A stretch of DNA of 64,000 bases from Gaeumannomyces sp. JS-464. Taxonomy: Eukaryota; Ascomycota; Sordariomycetes; Magnaporthales; Magnaporthaceae. The DNA is taken from positions 5,084,001 to 5,148,000 of the forward strand of contig NGZR01000002.1 of NCBI GenBank assembly GCA_002197995.1, read 5' to 3'. Shown piece after piece: positions 12,013 through 22,112 of this stretch; positions within the stretch are counted from its first letter, which is position 1, and every line of letters begins with the position of its first letter. Below the pieces are notes generated by a model. It did not search any database and was not told where the DNA came from. It was given only the letters and a program-made list of their open reading frames with translations. Position numbers and translations under genes: made by a program.

Positions 12013-14641
12013 AGAAGGGACAGAGATGTGGTTTCGAAACCGATCAAGCGTTTCCGGCTTCCGCATACGGACGGTATAATTTCGTCCCAGTCCCCCGTGC
12101 CAAGCTGTGCACCGACTGACCCGGCCCGCCCGGCCTGGGAGAACAGAACCGGATGACTAGCTCAAACCGGTTGTTTCCCTCCTTTGTTTCTCTTGGCGAT
12201 CCCTGGGTGTTTCTTCGGAACTTCTTTTGCGGCGACATGATTCGACTATGATGGTTGCTCAATCTTTCTTTGCCACAACAATGGGATAGATATGCCGGCG
12301 ATCGTTTCAATAGCTCCAGCACCGCTATTACCTAGCCGACGGTAAACCCGATTTTGCCATTTCGGGAGGGCGCCTTGCATTAACAGAGCCGGGCAAGAAC
12401 CATCTGATGGCTAGAAAGCAGGCGGGTGGGCCGTTGCAACCCTAGGTTGACGTGCGTTTTCTATCGAGATGAGTATCTTCCCACGTTAATAGCTACACGA
12501 ATTATAGCAAATGATGGCGGAGTATGGCGGAGCAAGTTGCAATCTCGTCGTCACGGCGCGCGCGGGTTTGGCGATGATCAGCGATGGGATTGACATATTT
12601 GGAACCTGGACTGTTTCGGAGGATAGGGGCGCCTAGGACGAAGGCGACAAGGTTTTGGCTTCAGACGTCTAAGCCCAACCACGCAGGCAGTTTGCAATGC
12701 GAGGATGCACGCCCACAAAAACACTGGAAAGCTTGGGAGCTGCATTGCGCGTTGAGAGCCGTCAAATCAAGCATGCTGTGTTCTGGGCATAATGGACCCA
12801 AACATCTGCTCGACATCCCAGACGGTTCGCTGGGGGCGCCCAGGGACAAAGACAGAGCACGGTTTGCGTCCGCAAGAGCACAAGCACTCAAAACAAATGT
12901 CAGGTGTTTGAGCAGCGGTCCATCAGTCACTCAGTGGAGCCGACTCCTCACCTACCCTCCATTATGCCAGCGCACGACGTGACATGCGGCGGTGCCCATG
13001 AATAGCAGCACAGGTCCGCAGTAACCGCAGAGTCGCAGCTCCACGGTGCGCATGTATCCCTGGAGCGGGCGCGGCTAAATCTGGATACCTCCACCGCCAG
13101 TCTGGCTATACCCGCTAGGCCGCCGCATAAGGGAGTCCGTTCAACGTGCCCAAAATGTTTCACCGCGGCATTGCGTCCTCGACTCAGGCGCGCTTGTTGA
13201 CTGCTTGCCTTGGTAGTTGCCCAGCCTGGTCATGTTCCGGGCCCCGATGTCAGTCGGCGCGAAGTCTAAGTCTGGCCAACTTACGAGTTTGCCTTGTGGG
13301 CCGTTTGGAGATGGCAGAGTCTTGGCAGCAGTGCCATATGGCGCTCTTTTTCCACGGCACCATATGTACACACACACAGCCCGCTTGCCTGCACTTACAC
13401 TGGGCGGAGCTACCAGAGGGCAACTCGACGCGGGCTCCCTCCTCGATGGTGCATGTCAAGCGCTCTTGACAGCTCTTTGCGCGCAAATCCCCCGCGAGGC
13501 CGAGACTCTGGCCGCCCACTCCCGGCTTTTGGCCCGCTTCCCGTCCTGCCATCTCGGGCGGTGGGCCTGGCTACCACATTACATACCGACGACGGATACC
13601 AGGGTGGTGGGCTACCGAGGCGATCTAGAATGCAGGGTCGGTAGAAGTTCGGTCGGCTAGGCAGCAAACTAGTCGGTCTACAAGCTATTATCCCATCTCC
13701 GGCTGCATGCGTCCGATGATAAAAGTGCGCATAGCGCACCGTTGCAGCCGCCCATCCCATCCCGCTCCGTCTGAGGCTCCGAGGTCGCGCCGGGGGCCTG
13801 TACGGGCCTGCCGACTCGAGTCACGGTCCCCTGCAAATTGGACACAACGAAGCCCAGGCCTCGACAACGCCGACGTCGTATGGGTCTTGGCGCACTGTAT
13901 GTACAGATCGTGGCCAAGGATCATCGCCCAGGATTGTTTTGTAGCGTGGCACGATGCAAGGAGATAGGCACTGACTGTCCTTGCCCCCCTGAGTGCCCCC
14001 AGCTCCATCCACCCGGGACTTGCCCCTGGGGAGGGAAGGGACCCGCGGATTCGAGCCGGGGCTAGGGTGGAGAGACAAGGGCGACCCGTTCATGGCCGCC
14101 CGTCACCCCGGCCTTGGAAGACTCCAAAAAAAGGAAAATATGTCAAGATGGATGGGTCCTTCGGGCAGGTCGAGGGACCCATGACGCCTAGAACTTGGAA
14201 CGGCCCTCTAACTGCTGGGATGCGGTTGATGCGGTGTCTACGGCGCCGTGTGGATTCCTTCATCCATGTCGCCAGGCTTCACCCCGACAGGCCGGCGGCT
14301 TGTGTGCGCCTCCAGAGACCTTGGCAGTCGAGTATATGACTTGGCTTCCTCCTCGCCTTTCCTCTTGGTTAGATTCGATTCTCCAGATCCGGCATCGCAC
14401 ATCAACTTCTTCTTTCTTCTCTCTTCACTTCACTTCTTTTAACCCTTTTTTACCCAGGAGGCAGGCTTCCATTACGACCACAAGTGCCACGGCCCACGAA
14501 CAGAACAGATCACAAGTTTAACGACCATCCGTCTCGGACATCTCTTTTGACGAACGCCACTGTCCTGAACCTGTTCAAAGTCGACACCCTCGTCGTCCTT
14601 CACTTTTCTTCAACTCTCTTCATAACTACACATCAGTCACC
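12013..14641. other. 2.6 kb interval with no supported gene
   Basis: Open frames on both strands between 13140 and 14190 overlap one another and show no domain or intron logic. A pyrimidine-rich tract at about 14398-14450 and 14540-14630 fits the promoter and leader of the small secreted-protein gene at 14642. Confidence 0.45.
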
Positions 14642-15195
14642 ATGAGGACCTCTACCGCTGTCGCTCTGGCTCTGGCCTCGTCTGCCGCTGCCCTGGTACG
14701 TATTCACATTTGAGAAGACCAAGATATGTTGTCAAGAAGCCTGTATAACCCGCAAAGAAAGCTCGCCACATGTAGAGAGGCGTCAAAGGAACAGAGTAAC
14801 TAATCTGGATTGCAACCCGTCAACAGAACCTCAACTTCCTGGCTGATGTCCCGTCCATACAGCCCCGCCAGGGCAACACGGGCGGCGGCAACAACAGGAA
14901 CAACACTCGGGGCGGCAACATGGGCGGTGGCAACATGGGTGGCGGCAACAACAGGAACAACACCCGGGGCGGCAACATGGGCGGTGGCAACAACAGGAAC
15001 AACACCCGGGGCGGCAACATGGGCGGCGGCAACAGGAACGGCGGCAACAGGACCACCCCCGGCGGCGGCAACAGGGGCGGCAACTCCACCACCCCTCCCG
15101 TCAAGGCCGGCGCCCCGGCCGGCCTGACCGTCTCGAGCGCGGGCGGCTTCGCCACCGTCGCCGGTCTCGGAGTCGCATTCGCTCTCTTCATGTAA
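14642..15195 (+). CDS. Small Asn/Gly-repeat cell-surface protein, probably GPI-anchored
   Basis: Exons are 14642-14695 and 14827-15195 with a phase-0 intron (GTACGT...AACAG; TAACTAAT branch-like motif near 14798). The 140-residue product opens with a signal peptide (MRTSTAVALALASSAAAL). A low-complexity domain follows, in which NNRNNTRGGNMGGG occurs three times. Several NxT sequons (NNT, NRT, NST) could be N-glycosylated. A TTPP linker and a hydrophobic C-terminus (AGGFATVAGLGVAFALFM) with small residues before it fit a GPI-attachment signal. I know no named family; this looks like a fast-evolving wall protein. The frame is intact, and the intron falls directly after the signal-peptide core. 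Confidence 0.75.
14881..15060 (+). repeat. In-frame GGC/AAC-rich tandem repeat of the surface protein
   Basis: A roughly 45-60 bp unit encoding NNRNNTRGGNMGGG recurs about three times with nearly identical nucleotide sequence, so unit number may vary between strains by slippage or unequal exchange. Confidence 0.8.
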
Positions 15196-15933
15196 ACGGG
15201 TGGGAATGGTGTGGTGAATAGACTAGAAGAAAACGGGAATACAAAAAAGGTTAAAAACATGAAAAAAAAAAGGCGTGAAGAGAGAAGAAGCAGCGGCAGC
15301 ATGACATCGCGTTGATTTGTGGTGACCGGAGAAATGATTCGTTTTGTTTGGGTTGGGCGCTTTTCTCTTCACAAATGACTATCCCAGGCTTGCGCCGACA
15401 TAGGTTCAGGGTCGTTCACTGACATGGATCATATCCACGGATCCCAACTCACAGGTCTTTACAAGTACATCATAGGGTAGGTACATGTACCACGTGCCGT
15501 CATCATTAACTACCCCGAGCCTCGACTCGGTCAGATCTCGTGGGCTTCCACCTGACAAAGCAAACCCAAACAAACTCCTCTTCGGAAGCAAGCACCTCCC
15601 AGAGATCCCGGTTACATATTTATCAAGCCGCATCCCCAATCGTTCCTCGATATCACGTCATCGACACCATGTGCTGCCCGAAGCATTCGCCCATCTAGGG
15701 TTTGCCATCCCAGGGTATCCCGTCATAACACAGGTTTGCCATCACAAAACACACATAAAAATACACTACAGCTCAAAGATTTATCAGCCGTTTAAATCGA
15801 GAGATTAGTTTCAGCTCCCCCGTCGCGGCCAAGGATGTGGCGGCAACATGGGGCATCCCACCCTACACCGTCGCGGCTTGGGACGTGTGATATAGGTGGC
15901 CGAGGCGAACCGGAGCCCCGGCAGGGAAAAACG
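15196..15933. other. Convergent 3' interval
   Basis: This is the 3' flank of two convergent genes. A-rich sequence at 15225-15290 fits the 3' UTR of the plus-strand gene. No coding sequence supported. Confidence 0.45.
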
Positions 15934-16751
15934 TCATCTGCACAGGACGGCCATGCCGGCAACGATCGATACCAGCGCCCAGTAAGCCGCAACGGGCTGG
16001 GCTCTGGACCCGAGCCCGATGGGGGTGGCGAAGGGGCTCGAGTCCGTCGGCTCTGTGGGCGGGGGCCGCGCTGGAGCCGGCGGCGGGGTGGGGCCGCTAC
16101 CGCTCGAGGTTGGCGGCACTGGCTGCGGCGTGGGTGTGGCCTGGTCGCTGCCGCTGTTTTTGCTGGTGGTCGCGGTGCTACTGTCGCCCCCGTCCGTGTC
16201 GGATTCGGTCTCGCGCGGGGTCTGCGTCGTCGACGAGGCGGGTGTGGTTGGCGTCAGCTCGTCGCTGCTAGTGGCTGTCCGCGACGGACGCGGGGGCGGC
16301 GGCGGCGGTCTTTGCGGGTTGATGGTGCTGCTGCTCGGCGGAGGGGGCCGGATCAGGCCGAGGCCGCTGGCGATGCTGCGGGCGCGGGCGACGGCGTCGG
16401 GGGACACGGGCGTCCCCGGCCGCGGCAGCCGTCGACGACGATCTTGATGAAGGAGTCGTCGGCCGAGAGGGCGCGGCTCGTGCACGACCGGGGCATGCAC
16501 CTCACGACCGAGTCCAGAAAGCCCGACGCGGCCTCGCGGCACATGCACCGGTGGTCGTCGAGCCTGCAGCCGGCCGAGAAGACGCAGACGTCGACGCACG
16601 CGGGGAACGAGAAGTCGCGCGGCGATGACGGCGGCAGCGGCGGTGGTCCGTCGCCTGACGGAGCCGCGAGCGCGCCCGAGTGGGAGAGCAGGCTGGCGGC
16701 CAGCAGCAGGGCCGGAGGGTAGACTGCTGCCAACATGGCACCGCGCGACAC
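15934..16751 (-). CDS. CFEM-domain secreted/GPI protein (one frameshift)
   Basis: About 272 residues once one frame change is allowed. The N-terminus is a signal peptide (start at 16751 or the internal Met at 16736). Residues ~50-110 hold the eight-cysteine CFEM pattern: CVDVC, GC, CMC, RC, SC, GC. CFEM proteins are fungal surface proteins, some binding haem and some acting in wall stability or host contact. A Pro/Ser/Thr-rich stalk leads to a short hydrophobic C-terminus (AAYWALVSIVAGMAVLCR), which fits a GPI signal. The CFEM frame runs into a Pro-rich dead end near 16430, while the stalk lies one frame over. One missing G in the GGGG run there joins them. No intron is needed. Confidence 0.8.
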
Positions 16752-17667
16752 AGGGAGGGGCCGTCGACAGGAGCGCTATGCGTGCTCTCTCCGGAAACGA
16801 TGAGCGGTGCAGGGTGATGCTCTCCCTCTGGTCGCGTGGTGCGACGCGCATGCGAGCAGGGAAAGAGAGAGAGGGGCAGACGAGGCAATAAAAGGAAGGG
16901 AGAAGGAGAGAGGCATGGCCAAGACGATCCAGGCCAAGGCAGCAGGCGGGCGGCATCAGGGGCGGACGCAGTGCAATGGCAGCAGAGGGCGGGATACGTA
17001 CCACGTCTTGAGGCATGCACTTACACCAGACCACACCCCATCTTCCCGCCAAGCAGCCGCCTGTGTGCTGCACAGACCCCTTTGCAATCAATCAATCGGT
17101 CACGGATCACTGGCAGCTGAGCGTGGAGGCGTGGTGGCAGATGCTTGGTGGCCCTGCCCTGCAAGGGCTGAAACACAGACGAGCCGGGGGTGCATCGTTG
17201 CTGAAGGATCCTCGCCCAATTACATGTAAGCCGCTGGGTCTTGTCAGGGATGGCCGCTGTGGCGGCTCCGCGGCCCCTGCACCATTCGATGTGCTGTGTT
17301 CAATGCTGCTCTGGTCCAGTCGCAGCGTGGGGTTCAACGACGGTGCGCCATTGCTGTCAAGCCCAGCTGCTATCAATGGCATCGATTGACCCAACCTGAA
17401 CCACGGCCTGCCTGGTTCTTCGTCGACTTTCAGCCGCGGGATGAGCAGAACTGTTCTTCATGCCCAAAACTGCCTCGGTAACTTCGCCATCGCATCGCCG
17501 ACCAGGACTGCCCATCACCTGTCCCTTTCCTTCCGCTCGCCAAATTCCGCACACAGCCTCATTCCAACACGCCATTCCCTCCCCAAACCCACACATCCCA
17601 CCTGATGTCCCACCGCCATGCCTCTGCCTGGCTGGCTGGCAGTCGCTGGACCGGATTGTGGCATGTC
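16752..17667. other. Interval between two minus-strand genes
   Basis: Promoter side of the CFEM gene (16752 onward) and 3' flank of the acetyltransferase gene. No supported gene. Confidence 0.4.
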
Positions 17668-18528
17668 CTATGTTGTAGAAACAGCAGCATCCGTCTCGAG
17701 CCGTAGCACGCACAGGGCCCTGCCACCGCCTTCTGCCTCCTGACGCGCTGCCACACGAAACCCTGCCGTCTTGTACAGGGCCAGCGCCTCCTCGTTTGTC
17801 TCGTACACGTGCGCACTCAGGACACAACAAGAACCGCCCCCGCCGTCCGAGCTGGCCGCGTCGCGCGCCCACCGGATGGCCTCGGCCAGGACCGCAGCCG
17901 CCATCCCCCGGCGCCGCGCACTCGGGCGCGTCCAGACGGCGTTGACGGCCCAGTGTGCCGCCGCCGCCGCCGCCTGCTGCTGGGGATCGCCGTCAGGGTC
18001 GGGCATCCTGAACAGCGTCGGCGACGATAGGACCTGCCCGCTGCCGGCAACCACATCCGCCGCCGCCGCCTCGCATGCCGCAAACGTGGTTGCGGCCGGG
18101 TTGTGGAGCCTCTGCAGCCACTGCGAGTCGTCGAATGCGGATTCGCGCGCAAACGTCGAGCCGAATGCTGTTGTCCCTCCGTTCCATGCATGCATGCACG
18201 CTGCCGTCAGTCACAGTACTTTTCCCCATCCCCTCTTTCTGCGGCTCCTCTGTTGTTCCCCTGCGTGCCACTCTCGCGGGTTTCTTCCCCCTCTCCATGC
18301 CATTCTCGGCCGGGCGAGACCAGATCAGGAAAAAGAAAAAGAAAAAGAAAAAGAAAAAAGAAAATGGGCGGCTGCAGAAGACAAATGCAAGACAGAGTAG
18401 CACGCAAACCCTCGAAACGTACCCTGCGGGTCGAGTCGGAGAGACTCGAGTCGGAAAGGCTTGTAGCTGGCAAGGTAGAAGTCCTCGCCTTTCTTGTCCC
18501 GTGGGACAACACTGATCGCCCACTGCAT
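17668..18528 (-). CDS. GNAT-family N-acetyltransferase
   Basis: Exon 1 is 18528-18423 and exon 2 is 18176-17668, separated by a 246-bp phase-1 intron (GTACGT...GGAG). The 204-residue product has the N-terminal strand and helix typical of the family (YKPFRLESLRLDPQ across the junction, then AFGSTFARESAFDDSQW). Motif A, which binds acetyl-CoA, follows (VNAVWTRPSARRRGMAAAVLAEAI), then the NEEALALYKTAGF motif B. The substrate is unknown; relatives acetylate small molecules or protein N-termini. A reading frame starting at 18195 without exon 1 would lack the first conserved element. Pyrimidine repeats fill the intron. The acceptor is less certain than the donor. Confidence 0.8.
18330..18364. repeat. 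(AAGAAA)n tract inside the GNAT intron
   Basis: About five A4-5G units on the plus strand. On the coding strand this is a CTTTTT polypyrimidine array within the intron. Confidence 0.85.
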
Positions 18529-18624
18529 CGTGATACACGCCTTTTGAGATTCCCCGGAAGTGAAAACTGAGGCTGTCGCAATTGCCCCGCAAAGGTGACA
18601 TATGCTCCGGGGAATGGGATCCAA

Positions 18625-18631
18625 ATTTATA
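18625..18631 (-). promoter_or_regulatory. Candidate TATA box of the GNAT gene
   Basis: TATAAAT on the minus strand lies about 97 bp upstream of the start codon at 18528, a plausible distance for a fungal core promoter. Position and sequence only; no other support. Confidence 0.35.
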
Positions 18632-19144
18632 GGGCGCTTCCGGTCAAGGGGTGCAATCAGTCATAAGTTCGGGTACACGAGCCTGCCCGCTTCGTTTCGC
18701 AACAACGCTCGCTGGCGGCAGACCCTCGCCATTTCCTTAACCCAGACCATTCACGTATAAAAACAAGTCATACCCAGTAGAGGAATAATATTTGGCGGAT
18801 CACTAAGAGATACACTCGGAAATAATACGCTCTTGGACTATCTCGTACGGTATACCTATGTGCGAGCACCAATATGTCCGGGCAAAATATGTCGATAACC
18901 TGAAGAGATCGCAAAAAAGACCGCATATGCCAAACCCAGACTTCAGAACAAACCAGAAGGAATCCCCCGCTAAACCGTTTCATCGTAATCATTATTTAGA
19001 GCAAAAATACGGCTGGATATCGAGGCTCAAGTAGAAGAGAGGAGAGCCTTGGAACGAGAAATATGAACCAAGAGAATAAACCAAAACTAAACAGATTTCC
19101 CCCCCCCCCCCCCCCCCCCCCCCCCTCCTTGGCTCCAATGCAGA
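18632..19144. other. Interval between two minus-strand genes
   Basis: AT-rich for this window, especially 18760-19080. Upstream of the GNAT gene and downstream of the Cys-rich gene. No supported gene. Confidence 0.4.
19099..19125. repeat. Poly-C run of about 27
   Basis: Uninterrupted C homopolymer just beyond the stop of the minus-strand Cys-rich gene (G run on its strand). True length is uncertain. Confidence 0.8.
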
Positions 19145-20063
19145 TCACAGGGCGCCCATCATGCCAAGCCCAACCCCGACCACCATGTGCGCCAGCGGCA
19201 AGGCGGGTGGTGGCGTGGGTCGGGCGCGCGCAGCGGCGTTCTCGCTGCCAACGAAAGAAGACGCCGACGTTGCCCCGCGAGCTGCAGACGGTCGGCTGGA
19301 TGTTGAAGCAGGCGGTGCTGCTGAGCGCGCCACAAATGCTGGTCGCCGACTGGGGCCCGAGATTCCGGTGGGTGCCCGCGGCGATCGTGGTGCCCGCGCC
19401 GCCGCCGCCGGGGACGACGATGGTGACGCCGTTGCCGCCGCCGTTGGCCCCCCCTTGGCCCTGGAGCTGCGAGGTGCACGTGTCGTAGTTGCGGCTGCAC
19501 TGCGACACGGCGGCGGAGCAGGCGCCCTGGTTGGGGAAGCTGGTCGTTATGTAGGCGAAGGGGAAGAACTGGTTGGGGACGAAGGACACGGGCGCCGTCG
19601 TGGCGGGCGGCCGGAACGAGGCCGGGGCGGTCCCGGTGCACACAGCGCTGTTTCGGGCAGAAGGACAGGAAACCGTGGTCAGCGTTGGTGTTCTCTAACC
19701 AGATATCTGCAGGCAAGGAGGAGGCAGGTTCGCCAAGGAGACGGGGAGATGGGAAGATTCTCACTTTGCGGGACAGCAAGCGGGCTGGTTGTTGTCGTCC
19801 AAGCGGCAGAGCTGGCTGTTGGGGCAGCAGATGTTTGCGAACTGAGCGCCCATGTTGGCGCAGCTGTATGTGTTGGCAATGCAACCGCCCTGCTGCTGTC
19901 GCCTGTTGACCACGTTCACCGCCCCGAAGGCGCCCGTCTCGACGGGCAGGAACGGCTGCGTGGGGACCGGCTGGCTCGCGCCGGCGGCCGGCGACGAGAG
20001 CGCGAGCGCGAGGGCCCCAAGGGCTAAGCCCCGGACGGAGGCGATCGGCGAATGTATTCGCAT
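19145..20063 (-). CDS. Cysteine-rich secreted protein, probably GPI-anchored (one frameshift)
   Basis: Exon 1 is 20063-19765 and exon 2 is 19647-19145. The 117-bp intron (GTGAGA...ACAG) is phase 2. The product, about 266 residues, begins with a signal peptide (RGLALGALALALSSPAAGAS). A Cys-rich module follows (GGCIANTYSCANMG, ANICCPNSQLCR, PACCPANAVC), then FPFAYITTSFPNQGACSAAVSQCSRNYDTC and a Gly-rich linker. A second Cys group (SICGALSSTACFNIQPTVC) precedes a hydrophobic tail (HMVVGVGLGMMGAL) that fits a GPI signal. The tail is in a different frame from the Cys domain, and one surplus base near 19270 joins them. The pattern is familiar among uncharacterised fungal surface proteins, but I cannot name the family. 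Confidence 0.75.
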
Positions 20064-21100
20064 CCCGGCGTGGGCGATGACTGGTTCGGCTAAGCCTCAA
20101 GCCTGCCCGTTTCCGCGCTATTTCTTTGTGCTGAATGCGCAACGCGACAGACAGCGGTTTTCGGTGTCTTGCAGCAGCCGTTTTCGGTCCCGATCGGTGC
20201 CTTAGCGACCCTGGAAGTACCGTGCCGACCAGCGTGACCAGGTGATGGGGCAAGTAGAGCTGATTGCCACCGCTGACGACGGCGACTTCGATTTGCGGCG
20301 GGAACAAAGAGCAGGAAGACAAAGATGCACGAGAGCGAACGCAGGGCCTGACCGACGGCCATTCGCTTGGGCGACCGTCATCCAATGCCAAGCACAAGGT
20401 CCGCCTGGTCTGGCGGCAGGTGGGCTTTCTTTCCCGTTGGGTCGAGCTACTGAGTGTGGTTGGCTTGCCCAAGTCCCCAACCCCACCCGCTGACCCCGAC
20501 GACGACCACGCCCCAGCCCCCTCAAATTGAGCGAGCTCGCAGCTCCCACAGCCGACGCAAGTCTAGCTGGCAACGGGCGGTACAGGATGCCTAACCAATA
20601 TAAGCCGGTACCCAAATTCGAGCCCTGGACATGCGATTTTAAAAATCCTTTTTCGATTGCGCTGTTTGACCCAAAGCACTTCCTTCGCACTCACAGCCAT
20701 TCCCCGTCATCTACTTCCGGTTGCAAATATATTCGGCCAGTTGACATGGACCTTAGCGCATTGACTTTGCTAGACCAAGGGCGGCAGGGTGATGTCATCC
20801 TCAGTCGGCACAGCAACGCCCAAACCGGAAGCTACCTGCCATTCGGCGGGGTCTCCCCCAGCTCTGGCAGGGGTGATTGACAGCGAGACACTCCATCGAG
20901 ATGGGTTCATGGAATCTGGGGCCGTTTATCGGCCAGCCCCTGCCAGCCAAACTTCATAAAATGACATGGCAGCCATGGATTCGATTTAGCTCCCGTCGGT
21001 ACCAATCAGCAAACGTAGCTCCGAGGGCAATTTGGAATCAAACACTCGTCTCGTCTCTATTGAATGGCTTTTTCTTGGCCAGGCGGGGATTGCCTTCCCT
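20064..21100. other. Interval between two minus-strand genes
   Basis: Promoter side of the Cys-rich gene and 3' flank of the next gene. No supported gene or RNA. Confidence 0.4.
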
Positions 21101-22112
21101 TTAGAACCCGCGGATATGCCCAAGTATCTGTTGGAGTCGCCGAACAGCTTTGGCCTCGGACGGGGCCTCTCCAGGCTGCAAATCCTCGAGTTGTTGAACC
21201 TCCTCTTTTGCCTGCTGCACCAGGCTTCCCAGGTCCCCCCATACCTCCTCATTGTATGCTGTCAAGACGCCCATCCACTGGTCCAACCACACCTTTTCAG
21301 CTCCTGGTCCATGTGGCAGTCCTAATGCTGTTTGTGACTCTGCTGATTTGATGACATTCGCGCCGCTGGGGACGGCACCTGGGTCTGGCCGGGCAAAATC
21401 GGGTATGAAGTTGAGCATGTTGTCCCACTCCACGGGCGACACCCGACCCCTTGCCCGAGCCGAAAAGAGCTGAGCGTAACGCTGCGGCTTCAGTGGCCGA
21501 CATGTTTTCCTCGAGCACTAGGTCGGGCTCGGTTTCTGGCCGGGTCAAGAGGTCGACAACTTCTAGCCCGTCACGAGCCTCCTGGTCGGCGATTGAGTTG
21601 GTTGGGACGATGGGCACGACATCCTGGCGTTTCTGATCACGGCCATGTGCCACAGACCATGTGTCGTCGAGCTCCGACCGTCCGGATGGTAAAGATACAC
21701 TTGTACCGTCCAAAAATGCTGAGAACTCGGCCTCCGACTGCGCGGCATGAATCTCGGCTTCCGTCCGGACGGTCGACCTGAAAGCTCCACTGCCGCTTGC
21801 CGTCGCCGCTCTTGGCTGCGCACTCGCCGATGAGCTTTCACCGTTGTTCGGAAACTGCTGAGGCCCCGCCGCCTCAGCTTTGGTGCCGCCGGCCGACGAT
21901 AGCCATGCCAGATCGGCGGACTCCGGCCTGTGAGTGAGAAGGGAGCGCGTCAGGTGTGCCGCTGAGTTGGCCAGTCGTGATGAGAAATCATTATCGGTCG
22001 TTTCAGCACCAGTCCCAGAGCCGCTCTCGTTCGTTTCGCCCCTCTCACCGGTGGCCGCGGCGGCCTTCTCCTTCCCTTTGTTTGAGTCTGGGTGCGGAGG
22101 ATGACCAGACAT
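21101..22112 (-). CDS. Unrecognised conserved-looking fungal protein (one frameshift)
   Basis: The first frame runs from the ATG at 22112 through a hydrophilic, Ser/Ala/Glu-rich region (AQSEAEFSAFLDG, DGLEVVDLLTRPETEPDLVL, ATEAAALRSALFG). Near 21445 coding character moves to the next frame, reading SPVEWDNMLNFIPDFARPD and then a Trp-containing helical C-terminus (WLDQWMGVLTAYNEEVWGDL, EAKAVRRLQQILGHIRGF) to a stop at 21101. One surplus base joins the halves into about 336 residues. There is no signal peptide or membrane segment. I do not recognise a domain. The ordered C-terminal third, with spaced Trp and Leu/Ile, suggests a protein-interaction helix bundle (inference). It is divergent from the PP2A B55 gene. 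Confidence 0.65.

Noticed and set aside
13140..14190. Several 80-150 codon frames on both strands
   Set aside because: Mutually overlapping, no domain, atypical composition.
15835..16722. 295-codon plus-strand frame
   Set aside because: Antisense of the CFEM gene; Arg/Gly-rich artefact of GC bias.
18754..18760. TATAAAA on the plus strand
   Set aside because: No plus-strand gene follows it; the nearest genes are on the minus strand.
20560..20640. tRNA-like TTCGAGCC near 20618
   Set aside because: No A-box, anticodon arm or acceptor pairing could be drawn around it.
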